From: JAPYTY01 sp036338435
GTDB taxonomy: Bacteria > Acidobacteriota > UBA6911 > RPQK01 > JADFOI01
Assembly (NCBI GenBank): GCA_036338435.1
Contig: JAYZCG010000028.1
Coordinates: 1 to 26,663 of the forward strand
Direction: 5' to 3'
Length of the DNA: 26,663 nucleotides
The stretch's first letter is position 1. Each line of letters opens with the position of its first letter. The notes beneath the pieces were generated by a model. It had not been told where the DNA came from, made no database searches, and was given only the letters and a program-made list of their open reading frames with translations. Shown piece by piece: positions 14,315 through 21,958 of this stretch. The position numbers and the translations under genes were made by a program.

Positions 14315-14716
14315 ATGTGTTGTGTTGTTCGCAAAAGTCTATTAATTGGTATCACCTTCTCTATTCTAGCTCTTTTAATAAGCGGATGTCTTGAGTCTCG
14401 AGCCGGTCGGCGACAATCAAATGCCACTGGGGAACTTGCCACGCGCTTGATTCTCCAGGGTAATTGTGGTTCTTGCCACACTTTGCAGACCCAAGATTTG
14501 AATCTGACGGGCCAAGTCGGGCCTGATCTTACCCGGCAAGGTTTGAGAGGTCGCTCCTCCGAGTGGCTCAGACAACAGATCACCGATCCCTCTTCAATCC
14601 CTGATCATGAGGTTGTTCCAGGATTCGAAGGCAAACAGAAATTTATGCCGATCATGGATTTGGCCTCAGATCACGAGTTGGATGCCTTGGTCGAATTTCT
14701 GCAAAGTCTTAACTAA
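14315..14716 (+). CDS. Mono-haem cytochrome c lipoprotein
   Basis: The 133-residue product has a lipoprotein signal (LLISGC, Cys25), one haem motif CGSCH (51-55) followed by TLQTQDLNLTGQVGPDLTRQG, and a C-terminal FMPIMDL where Met111 or Met114 should be the sixth ligand. This is the class I cytochrome c plan, anchored to the outer face of a membrane. Short lipoprotein cytochromes of this kind pass electrons between respiratory complexes or to oxidases; the partner is not in the window. ATG 14315 has no clear Shine-Dalgarno, but the signal peptide begins directly there. It is followed after 123 bases by an unrelated dehydrogenase gene. Confidence 0.88.
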   Translation: MCCVVRKSLLIGITFSILALLISGCLESRAGRRQSNATGELATRLILQGNCGSCHTLQTQDLNLTGQVGPDLTRQGLRGRSSEWLRQQITDPSSIPDHEVVPGFEGKQKFMPIMDLASDHELDALVEFLQSLN

Positions 14717-14839
14717 CATAAGAATTCAGGATCCGAAAATTTTCTTTTAGTTGATCATTTGATTGGCGTAGTGTTTTATAGAATTTTATAGTTGAGGTGC
14801 AGTCACTTAACTACCCGTTGAACAAAGAGGATTGGGAAT

Positions 14840-15667
14840 ATGCCGACAGACCTCGAAAAAGTTCTAATTACCGGGGTGTCTTCGGGGATAGGGGAGTGTA
14901 CCGCTTATGCTTTTTCTACAGCCCAGCACTCACTGTATATTGTGGCTCGTCGGGAAGAGAGGCTGATCCAGGTAGCCCATGCCTGCGAAGCAAAGGGAGC
15001 TCGTCGAGTTGTTGTTAGACCCAGCGATCTGAGTGTTCCTGGACAGGGTGGTGCTATTGTCAACGATTGCATCCGAGAACTGGGAGGGCTTGACATACTG
15101 ATCTGTAATGCAGGCTTCGGAATCTACGGCCCCATCCAAGAGATTCCTCCGGAAGATATGTCTCGCATTTGGCAGGTCAACTTTCAATCCGGTTACGAGT
15201 CGATTTATGCCGCGCTACCCCATTTTTTGAAGCAGGATAAGGGGCACATAGTTCTAGTGAGCAGCATTATAGGAAAGAAGGCTTTTCCCTTTTCTGGTAG
15301 CTATTGTGCAACTAAGTTTGCCCAGGTGGCGATCGGTGAGGCACTGTGGGGGGAATTGAAGGGAACCAACGTGGGGGTTAGCGTCATTTGTCCGGGCTAT
15401 ACCTCAAGTGAGTTTCAGGCATCCGCTCGGAAAACTAAGAGCCTGCAGTCAATGAGGCGATTGGGACACGGACAGCGCCCTGAAATCGTAGCGCAGGCCA
15501 TTGTTGATGCTATCCACCAAAAAAAACGTGAGGTGCATCTCACCCTTTTGGGCAAACTATTTTGCTTACTGAGTAGACTATTCCCAAATCTGGTCAATCA
15601 TACTTTGGCTTGGGTCGTTGATAGAGAACAGAGGAAACTATCTTCGTTTCCATTGGAGCCAAAATAA
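14840..15667 (+). CDS. Short-chain dehydrogenase/reductase (classical SDR)
   Basis: The 275-residue product is a classical SDR. It has the nucleotide-binding TGVSSGIG (11-18), a basic RREER after the second strand suggesting NADP(H), NAG (90-92), catalytic Ser141/142 and the YCATK motif (Tyr155, Lys159), then PGYTSSEF. These enzymes oxidise or reduce hydroxy or keto groups on many substrates, and the substrate here is unknown. The apolar stretch LTLLGKLFCLLSRLFPNLVN near the C terminus could aid membrane contact, as in some long-chain reductases. ATG 14840 is preceded by AGAGG 9 bases upstream. The 3' end overlaps the convergent Nudix gene by 30 bases. Confidence 0.92.
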   Translation: MPTDLEKVLITGVSSGIGECTAYAFSTAQHSLYIVARREERLIQVAHACEAKGARRVVVRPSDLSVPGQGGAIVNDCIRELGGLDILICNAGFGIYGPIQEIPPEDMSRIWQVNFQSGYESIYAALPHFLKQDKGHIVLVSSIIGKKAFPFSGSYCATKFAQVAIGEALWGELKGTNVGVSVICPGYTSSEFQASARKTKSLQSMRRLGHGQRPEIVAQAIVDAIHQKKREVHLTLLGKLFCLLSRLFPNLVNHTLAWVVDREQRKLSSFPLEPK

Positions 15668-16153
15668 AGCTAGAAGAGTTTTGCCGTCGGTGATCTCACC
15701 TCGACATACCATATTGATTGCTTCTTCTAGGCTGTAGAATTCCACCACGATGTCTTCCCCATCTGCTGGGTTGACGGACGTTTTCTGCATGTGGTTTGTA
15801 TAGTAGAAATGTAGGATTTCGTCACAAAATCCCGGTGTAGAATAGAAGCTAAAAATATGTTCCATAGAATCTGGACGGAATCCGATTTCCTCCTCAAGTT
15901 CCCTCGCAGCACTGATTTCTGGTTTTTCCTGTGGCTCTAATTTTCCCGCAGGAAGTTCCAGGAGCTTTTGATCCAGAGGGTAACGGTGCTGGCGTACGAA
16001 AGCTATACGGCCATCTTCCATCTCTGCCATAATCATAACTCCGCCGGGATGACGAACAACTTCACGTGTGGCAGGTTCTCCCTGTACTTCTATGGTATCA
16101 ACAACGATGTCAATGATTTTCCCGGAATAGATGTGTTTACGATCGATTGGCAT
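15638..16153 (-). CDS. Nudix hydrolase, ADP-ribose pyrophosphatase-like
   Basis: The 171-residue product has a complete Nudix box from Gly70 to Phe92 (G-x5-E76-x7-R84-E85-L-x-E88-E89-x-G91-F). Upstream segments VVRHPGGVMIMAEME and FVRQHRYPLDQKLLELPAGK are characteristic of the NudF/ADP-ribose pyrophosphatase subgroup, which cleaves ADP-ribose to AMP and ribose 5-phosphate. Other nucleoside diphosphate sugars are possible. ATG 16153 has AGGAG a few bases upstream. Its 3' end overlaps the convergent SDR gene. Confidence 0.92.
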   Translation of the reverse strand: MPIDRKHIYSGKIIDIVVDTIEVQGEPATREVVRHPGGVMIMAEMEDGRIAFVRQHRYPLDQKLLELPAGKLEPQEKPEISAARELEEEIGFRPDSMEHIFSFYSTPGFCDEILHFYYTNHMQKTSVNPADGEDIVVEFYSLEEAINMVCRGEITDGKTLLALFWLQWKRR

Positions 16154-16282
16154 TGTCTCCTAACAATACAATTGGGAACTGACCACAGCCCACAGAATTC
16201 CTTTCACAGCTCCATGATGTCGCAATAATCCTTTTCTCGACTTGAACTTTTTATAGTTATTGGCATCCTAGATTATGAGGTG

Positions 16283-17650
16283 ATGCGATTTTTCTGGCTT
16301 GTTATTGGACTGATCTTGGTGGCCGGGTTGGTCTATTCCAATTCCTTTCCCGGTGCTTTTCATTTCGATGATTATCCGCTGTTGTTGGAAAATGCTCGTG
16401 TCGTGGGACCCACCTTTTCTTATGCTTCATTTTTAGATCACTATGCCGGGCGTCCGCTAACGATGTGGACTTTCCACTGGAACCATCGTCTGGCAGGAAA
16501 TAATCCGGCCGGGTATCACTGGGTCAGCGTTTTGCTTCACATGTTAGTAGCGGTAGAGCTGTTTGCGTTGGTCTATCAGTTATTTGGAGAAAAAGTGCTG
16601 GCGTTTGTTTGTTCTCTGCTTTTTGTTATCCATCCCTTGCAAACACAGGCTGTCAATTACATTTGGAGTCGTTCGATATTACTCATGGCAGTTTTTGGGT
16701 TGGGATCCCTACTGCTGGCTCGAAGATTTCCGGTGATGTCCTTGATTAGCTTTCAGCTAGCGATATGGTGTCGAACTGAGGCAGTTATTTTTTGTCTTCC
16801 TCTGATACTGTTGAGTCGATCATTCCGCAGGATGCCAGTAGTTTTAGCTGTCGCAAATATAGCAGTGTTTGTCTATTCATTGCTTAAGTATGCGCCTCAG
16901 GAGATGGCGTGGACTCACTCAGATCTGCTGGGATATTGGATTATCCAGCCGGTTGTTTTTTTAAAGTATATGTTCCTAATGATCTGGCCCATTGCACTCA
17001 ATGTGGATCATGATTTGGGATTCTTACCGACCTGGGCACTCGTAGGTGCTATGGTAATAGTTCTAGGATTGCTGATCCAGGGTTTGCGCTTCCGTAGAAT
17101 GTATCCGATTCCTGCTTTGGGACTACTATGGATTGCTGTGACTCTGTCTCCGTCTTTGTTAATTCCCAACGCCGATCTCATCAATGAGAGTCGTGCCTAT
17201 CTATCCCTGGCGGGGTTTACCTTGGTTGTGAGTTGGATTTTTTGTCGTTTGCAGTCCACAACGTATGTTGTTGGAAAATGGACAGTGGCGGTTTTGTCCA
17301 TTCTTTTTCTTGTGCCGTTAACGATGGCGCGTAACGAGGTGTGGCAAGACGATCGTTTGCTGTGGCAGGATAGCGTTCGGAAGAGTCCGACTAAGGCCCG
17401 CCCTCACTACAATCTGGGGGTGGCTCTCATACGTCAGGGTCAATACGGAGAATCAGAGGTGGCATTTCATCGGGCCAGGGAAATAAATCCTGAGGATGAT
17501 TTGAGCTATGCCGCTCTGGCTTATTGTGCGGAGCTCCGAAATGAGTTGAAAGTGTCCCTTGAGCTCTACCGACAGGCCTTGCATCTCAATCCCGAAAATG
17601 CTTATGCGAGGAAAGGCTTTCAGCGGCTTCGAGGGAGGATAAACGGGTAG
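16283..17650 (+). CDS. TMTC-like multi-pass membrane protein with C-terminal TPR repeats (putative GT-C glycosyltransferase)
   Basis: The 455-residue product has about ten membrane segments followed by two to three TPR repeats at about 370-450 (RPHYNLGVALIRQGQYGES and AYCAELRNELKVSLELYRQA). After the first membrane segment comes SFPGAFHFDDYPLL with the acidic pair Asp29-Asp30, and the first loop holds AGRPLTMWTFHWNHRLAGNN. This matches the layout of eukaryotic TMTC O-mannosyltransferases and their bacterial relatives (GT-C fold, lipid-linked sugar donor, TPR domain facing the periplasm). Activity has not been shown for this protein. The start is ATG 16283 or the adjoining GTG 16280. The next gene begins 5 bases after its stop and encodes a Ser/Thr-rich protein, a candidate acceptor. 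Confidence 0.82.
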   Translation: MRFFWLVIGLILVAGLVYSNSFPGAFHFDDYPLLLENARVVGPTFSYASFLDHYAGRPLTMWTFHWNHRLAGNNPAGYHWVSVLLHMLVAVELFALVYQLFGEKVLAFVCSLLFVIHPLQTQAVNYIWSRSILLMAVFGLGSLLLARRFPVMSLISFQLAIWCRTEAVIFCLPLILLSRSFRRMPVVLAVANIAVFVYSLLKYAPQEMAWTHSDLLGYWIIQPVVFLKYMFLMIWPIALNVDHDLGFLPTWALVGAMVIVLGLLIQGLRFRRMYPIPALGLLWIAVTLSPSLLIPNADLINESRAYLSLAGFTLVVSWIFCRLQSTTYVVGKWTVAVLSILFLVPLTMARNEVWQDDRLLWQDSVRKSPTKARPHYNLGVALIRQGQYGESEVAFHRAREINPEDDLSYAALAYCAELRNELKVSLELYRQALHLNPENAYARKGFQRLRGRING

Positions 17651-17655
17651 AGATT

Positions 17656-18204
17656 GTGAAATACGTAAATCTAACTTATTTGAATTTGACATTTTCCGTT
17701 GTGGGAGTGGTTGTAGTGGTGTACACCTTCAGCGTGACTTTTCTAAGTCCGTCTAAGATCCAGGACCAACCGATTGGTGTCGAGATGATGGATTCAACCC
17801 AGGAGCTGTTGTTGAGGGACTCAGGAGACAACTCATCTGAGAGTTCGATGACCCGACGTCGTATTGGTGCCCAGCCTGGTTCAACAGCTCGATCAGCCAC
17901 CGAAGTCCGAACGCCCTCTAATCAAAACTCAACTGGGAGAGCCCCAGCAAATATAGAGCGAGCGAGAGGGATTTCGCGTTCATCCCCCGCAGGTTCTAGT
18001 CGAATCACAGCTGATCAGCCTAGATCTGGTGCGGTTGGAGCCCGTCAAAATTCGACCAGTGCGCGGCGGCCAGATTCTGGATTTGTAGTTACGCCTTCCC
18101 AAGGGGCGAGTGGTGCTAAAAGGAGTGCTCCCCGGAGGTCGCAAGGTAGTTCGGGTGGCAGCGCTCCTAATATTCCTCCGGTCCAGGGTTCGATGGCCCG
18201 ATAG
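17656..18204 (+). CDS. Single-TM protein with long Ser/Thr/Arg/Gly-rich disordered tail
   Basis: The 182-residue product is not in any family I know. Residues 10-30 form one membrane segment (LNLTFSVVGVVVVVYTFSVTF). The remaining ~150 residues are low complexity, about a quarter Ser plus Thr, with many Arg, Gly, Pro and Ala, two NST tripeptides and no cysteine. It is strongly basic. The start is GTG 17656, because no ATG precedes the membrane segment. It follows the TMTC-like gene by 5 bases and is surely co-transcribed with it. Two readings are open. The tail may face outward and be the glycosylation substrate of its neighbour. Alternatively, by the positive-inside rule, the Arg-rich tail may stay in the cytoplasm. 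Confidence 0.7.
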   Translation: MKYVNLTYLNLTFSVVGVVVVVYTFSVTFLSPSKIQDQPIGVEMMDSTQELLLRDSGDNSSESSMTRRRIGAQPGSTARSATEVRTPSNQNSTGRAPANIERARGISRSSPAGSSRITADQPRSGAVGARQNSTSARRPDSGFVVTPSQGASGAKRSAPRRSQGSSGGSAPNIPPVQGSMAR

Positions 18205-18327
18205 TTATCACAGGGTAATCAGCTAATTTTTGTTCCGTCTCGTTACTTCAATCAGCTATAATTGGGGTCAGGGCGATTATTTTGACCGTGAATGTCGAAA
18301 CACCCTTGCCCTTGGGTCGTTATAACT

Positions 18328-18346
18328 AGTACGTTCAAACGTTACT
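18328..18346. promoter_or_regulatory. Near-palindromic operator-like site upstream of the DUF1800 gene
   Basis: AGTACGTTCAAACGTTACT contains the perfect arms ACGTT-CA-AACGT, extended to AGT...ACT with one extra T. It lies 85 bases before ATG 18432. A perfect TATAAT at 18257-18262 sits further up, without a well-spaced -35. The rest of the 227-base gap (18205-18431) shows no gene. Confidence 0.35.
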
Positions 18347-18431
18347 GACTAAGTTGGCATTTGCTGGTTATGTTAGGCAGAAATCGTTATATTTTCGGTT
18401 TTTTGGCTTTGAGATTAGGGTGTACGGGTTT

Positions 18432-19985
18432 ATGAAAAGAGGTGTCTTTACCGTTCTTTCATTGTGCATTGCTTCGGGAGTCCTTCTGGGGCAGAGAACT
18501 TCGGAGGCAGCTTCTGGAATGGATCTGGAAACTACTGTCACTACCCTGGGCCTTTATCCTTGCCCCCCTTGTGGTCCCTGGGATTCTAAGACGGCAGCCC
18601 ACTTGATGCGTCGTGCCGGCTTTAGTGCTCCCACTGAAGAGTTAAATCAACTGGTGGATATGGGATTTGAGGCCGCTGTAGATACTCTGCTGAACTATGA
18701 ACAGGCTGACGACACTGCCATGGAGGATGGTTTAAAAAAGAAGGACTACACACTTCTTAGAACCAGCAAAAATGGCAAGACAATACTAAACAATGTCGCT
18801 GAAATACAACGTTGGTGGCTCTACCGGATGATTAATTCCGAGAGGCAACTACTCGAGAAAATGACCTTGTTCTGGCACAACCATTTCGCCACTTCCGTCA
18901 AGACCGTTAAGCAGGTAGCACCAGATGGGGTCTCCTATATGATGGCTCAAAATAAGTTGTTGCGTAAGCACGCTTTAGGCAATTTCAGGACAATGGTGGA
19001 GGAGATCACAGTAGATCCAGCAATGTTGGTTTGGTTGGACAATCGTAGCAACGTGAAAAAGTCTCCCAATGAGAACTGGGCACGAGAATTGGTAGAGCTG
19101 TTTACTATGGGGGAGGGAAACTATACGGATCAGGATGTTGTGGCTGCTGCACGTGCCTTCACAGGATGGGGTCTGGAGAACAAGACAGGACAATTTATAT
19201 TTCGCAGCAGTAAGCATGATTACGGGCAGAAGACCTTTTTGGGTGTAACTGGTCATCTAGATGGAAGTGATATCATTGACATTGTCTTTCAGCAGGATGT
19301 AACTGCTGAGTTTATTGCCCGTAAAGCCTTTGAATTCTTTGTTTATGCCAGTCCGTCTGAGGACATCGTTGTCGATCTTGCAGACGTTTTTCGGAAGAAT
19401 AACTATGAGATAGCTCCCCTAATGAAAGCCATTTTCAAGCATCGTGAGTTTTACTCTAGCAAGGCATACCGTGGGTTGATCAAGAGTCCCGCTGAGCTGG
19501 TTGTGGGGCTCTATCGTGAATTGGGGCTGTCAAATCCTAAAAACCTTACGGGACACATGACGAAGGCGGGGCAAGAATTGTTTGCCCCACCCGATGTCAG
19601 TGGGTGGACCAGTGGAGTCGGTTGGCTGAACACTTCTACTGTCATGTCGCGGTATAATTTCCTCAACTCTGTTGCAACGAAGCGCGGGAAGAATAGCGAA
19701 CTGGCAGGATACGCCGTCGACTTTCCGATATGGCTCAAAGCCAAAGGCCCCCGGCTCCCTGGATATCAGGTATCGGAGTTCGATGTCGTCGAAATTTTCC
19801 TTGATAGTCTTTTGTCCGGTGATATCTCAGTGGATACGCGTTACGTTCTGGAGCAGTACATGACTACGAGCGATCAAGGCAAGACTGTGCCATGGAATCC
19901 TCCTAATAACAAGAACTTCTTTGACAAGAAGGCCCGGGGTGCTCTCTATCTAATCTCGGTAGTCCCTTCATATCAACTCAACTAA
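18432..19985 (+). CDS. DUF1800 family exported protein
   Basis: The 517-residue product begins with a signal peptide (MKRGVFTVLSLCIASGVLLG) and continues as a DUF1800 domain. Landmarks are TAAHLMRRAGFSAPTEELNQLVDMGFEAAVDTLL, WWLYRMINSERQLLEKMTLFWHNHFATS, NENWARELVELFTMGEGNYTDQDVVAAARAFTGW and PPDVSGWTSGVGWLNTSTVMSR. The biochemical role of the family is unknown. A CPPC motif (Cys44-Cys47) lies just after the signal region and could form a disulfide. The frame is open from 18354, but ATG 18432 begins the signal peptide. The DUF1501 gene follows after 12 bases, the usual partner arrangement for this family, which suggests a joint extracytoplasmic function. Confidence 0.92.
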   Translation: MKRGVFTVLSLCIASGVLLGQRTSEAASGMDLETTVTTLGLYPCPPCGPWDSKTAAHLMRRAGFSAPTEELNQLVDMGFEAAVDTLLNYEQADDTAMEDGLKKKDYTLLRTSKNGKTILNNVAEIQRWWLYRMINSERQLLEKMTLFWHNHFATSVKTVKQVAPDGVSYMMAQNKLLRKHALGNFRTMVEEITVDPAMLVWLDNRSNVKKSPNENWARELVELFTMGEGNYTDQDVVAAARAFTGWGLENKTGQFIFRSSKHDYGQKTFLGVTGHLDGSDIIDIVFQQDVTAEFIARKAFEFFVYASPSEDIVVDLADVFRKNNYEIAPLMKAIFKHREFYSSKAYRGLIKSPAELVVGLYRELGLSNPKNLTGHMTKAGQELFAPPDVSGWTSGVGWLNTSTVMSRYNFLNSVATKRGKNSELAGYAVDFPIWLKAKGPRLPGYQVSEFDVVEIFLDSLLSGDISVDTRYVLEQYMTTSDQGKTVPWNPPNNKNFFDKKARGALYLISVVPSYQLN

Positions 19986-19997
19986 AAAGGCGAAGGA

Positions 19998-21263
19998 ATG
20001 TATAGAACTAAGCTACCAAAAAATCGCAGAGATTTCCTAAAGGATCTAACCATGATTTCTGCAACCTTGTCGGCACCAACTTTCTTGGTCCGGGGCATGC
20101 AGGCCGCACAGAATTCCGTGACCGGAACAGGACGAATTCTGGTAGTGGTTGAGCTAGCAGGTGGATGTGATGGACTGAACACAGTGATTCCTTACACCAA
20201 CAATTTTTATTACCAGTTTCGACCGACTTTATCGATAGATCCTCAGAGTGTATTACCCTTGGATAGTGAGCTAGGCTTTCATCCTTCACTTACTGGTTTC
20301 AAAGAACTCTATGACAGCGGGGAAATGGCGGTTGTACAGGGCGTTGGCTATCCTAACCCCAATCGCTCTCATTTCCGATCCCGGGACATTTGGCACACTG
20401 CAGAAGCGGAGAGCATCGGTCAAAATGGCTGGTTGGCGAAGTATTTCAACAACCGGGAGAGTGCGGCATCGTTGCAGGGAATCAATATTGGTGGACGTGT
20501 CCCTAAGGCCATGATTTCGCATGCTGGATCTTCACCCGCCATCAAAAATATCAACACCTACAAGCTTGACACTGACAAACGTTATAAGGGTGATGCGACT
20601 AACAAGAATGACGTCTTTCAGAGCATTCTCTCAGAACCAACCACTCAGTTTGCTCCCTTTCAAGAATATGTGACCCAGACCGTTCTAGATGCCACCTTCA
20701 GTTCAGCAGAAATTTTGGAAGGTCGAAAGAACTATGAAAGCACGGTCGAGTATCCTGCTAGTGCTTTTGGCGGAAATCTCAAGACGATCGCTCAAATCAT
20801 TTCTGCTGATATTGGGACCAAGGTGTTTTACGTCACCATTGGTGGGTTTGACACCCATGCCAGTCAGGCTGAGCCTGCTGATCCTAAACTGGGAACGCAT
20901 GCCGCTCTGTTGGATACAGTCTCTTCGGGTATCAAAGCTTTTTTGGATGATATAAAGGCGATGGGGATGGAGAAAGATGTGCTGGTTATGAGTTTCAGTG
21001 AGTTCGGACGCCGCGTTAAAGAAAATGCCAGTAACGGCACCGATCATGGAACAGCAAACCAGATGTTCCTGTTTGGGGGTACGGTTAATCCTGGCATTTA
21101 TGGGACGCATCCCAGTCTAGACCCACGGGACCTGGATCGTATCAGGGACTTGCGCTTTAACGTAGACTTTCGCAGCGTGTACTCAACAGTTCTACAAAAT
21201 TGGCTGGAAGTGGATCCGGTACCACTGATTGGTGAGCCCTGGCCTTTGCTTTCGGTGCTCTAA
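19998..21263 (+). CDS. DUF1501 family protein, Tat-exported
   Basis: The 421-residue product has a twin-arginine signal (NRRDFLKDL, Arg10-Arg11) followed by an apolar run to FLVRGMQAA, then the DUF1501 domain. Landmarks are LVVVELAGGCDGLNTVIPY, MAVVQGVGYPNPNRSHFRSRDIWHT, YVTIGGFDTHASQ, VMSFSEFGRRVKEN and GTDHGTANQMFLFGG. The fold belongs to the alkaline-phosphatase/sulfatase-like superfamily, where Asp and His residues of the GGFDTH and TDHGT motifs usually bind metal; activity is not established. Tat export fits a protein folded with cofactor before export. ATG 19998 follows AAGG/GAAGGA at close range. It is paired with the DUF1800 gene 12 bases upstream. Confidence 0.92.
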   Translation: MYRTKLPKNRRDFLKDLTMISATLSAPTFLVRGMQAAQNSVTGTGRILVVVELAGGCDGLNTVIPYTNNFYYQFRPTLSIDPQSVLPLDSELGFHPSLTGFKELYDSGEMAVVQGVGYPNPNRSHFRSRDIWHTAEAESIGQNGWLAKYFNNRESAASLQGINIGGRVPKAMISHAGSSPAIKNINTYKLDTDKRYKGDATNKNDVFQSILSEPTTQFAPFQEYVTQTVLDATFSSAEILEGRKNYESTVEYPASAFGGNLKTIAQIISADIGTKVFYVTIGGFDTHASQAEPADPKLGTHAALLDTVSSGIKAFLDDIKAMGMEKDVLVMSFSEFGRRVKENASNGTDHGTANQMFLFGGTVNPGIYGTHPSLDPRDLDRIRDLRFNVDFRSVYSTVLQNWLEVDPVPLIGEPWPLLSVL

Positions 21264-21397
21264 CAAGAAAGATAGCAGGTAGAATACAATTCCCGAAAAT
21301 ACTATGTATTGTGTGGCCGCAGCAGGGGAATGTGACGATATCTATTTTGTGTATGCCACTACAGTCCATGTTACATGCAAATGACGGTTAACTATTA

Positions 21398-21823
21398 GTG
21401 TCAATCATTCCTCCCCTTGTTCTGATACTTGCAGCGATCGGCCTACTGATTTCTACCTACTTCACAGCCATCTCTTACCGGTGGGTTAACCCGAAATCCA
21501 GCTGGATTCCTTCTTTTTGTCAGATGGGAGAACATGCTTGTGATCGTGTTATTTTCACCCCTCGAGCACGGATTTTAGATATCCCTAATTCTGTTCTAGG
21601 GCAGATTTTTTACTTGGCTATTATAGTGGGAGTTCTGGGTGGTTTTACTTTCTTGTCGCCATTTTTTTATCTCTATTTGACCTGTAGTCTGCTGACCGTA
21701 TTGTTGGGAGCATATCTGACCTACTCCCTGCTCTTTTTAACCAAGATTGCCTGCGTGCTTTGTTTTACATCTCACGGGATTAATCTGGTTATCTTTTTTT
21801 TGCTATTAGGGCATGGTTGCTAA
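21398..21823 (+). CDS. Vitamin K epoxide reductase (VKOR) family protein, stand-alone
   Basis: The 141-residue product has four membrane segments and every VKOR hallmark: loop cysteines Cys41 and Cys48 (FCQMGEHAC), the conserved Ser65 in IPNSVLGQ, and the active-site CVLC (Cys119-Cys122) in the last helix pair. Bacterial VKORs take the place of DsbB, re-oxidising a DsbA-like thioredoxin in the periplasm and passing electrons to quinone. Many bacterial forms are fused to a thioredoxin domain, but this one is not, and no separate thioredoxin-like gene is in the window. The start is GTG 21398, since no ATG precedes the first membrane segment. It lies 134 bases after the DUF1501 gene. Confidence 0.9.
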   Translation: MSIIPPLVLILAAIGLLISTYFTAISYRWVNPKSSWIPSFCQMGEHACDRVIFTPRARILDIPNSVLGQIFYLAIIVGVLGGFTFLSPFFYLYLTCSLLTVLLGAYLTYSLLFLTKIACVLCFTSHGINLVIFFLLLGHGC

Positions 21824-21842
21824 AAAAGGGAAGATAAAAGAC

Positions 21843-21874
21843 AGATAGCTAATTGCTTGGCAATTTAGCTATCT
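21843..21874 (+). terminator. Strong hairpin after the VKOR gene, probable transcription end
   Basis: AGATAGCTA-ATTGC pairs with GCAAT-T-TAGCTATCT around the loop TTG: 14 base pairs with a single bulged T (21865). It begins 19 bases after the VKOR stop. On the plus strand no T tract follows. On the minus strand the hairpin is followed by a T-rich run (complement of AAAAAAGGGAAGATAAAAG). It is either a non-canonical terminator or an RNA-stabilising 3' hairpin. Confidence 0.5.
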
Positions 21875-21895
21875 ACAATACGCACCTTTGAACGA

Positions 21896-21912
21896 GTTGA
21901 TCGGAGATCAAC
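21896..21912. repeat. Perfect 7-bp inverted repeat upstream of the EEP gene
   Basis: GTTGATC-GGA-GATCAAC, 46 bases before the GTG start at 21959 and 21 bases after the larger hairpin. It could be an operator or a small RNA stem. Confidence 0.45.
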
Positions 21913-21958
21913 AATCCCAGTTGGTGTCTTAACTCAGTTTCGATAGAATGTCGAATTC

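Noticed and set aside
18257..18262. Perfect TATAAT upstream of the DUF1800 gene as its main promoter
   Set aside because: The nearest -35-like hexamer (TTGTTC) is 21 bases away and the start codon is 170 bases downstream; kept only as a remark.
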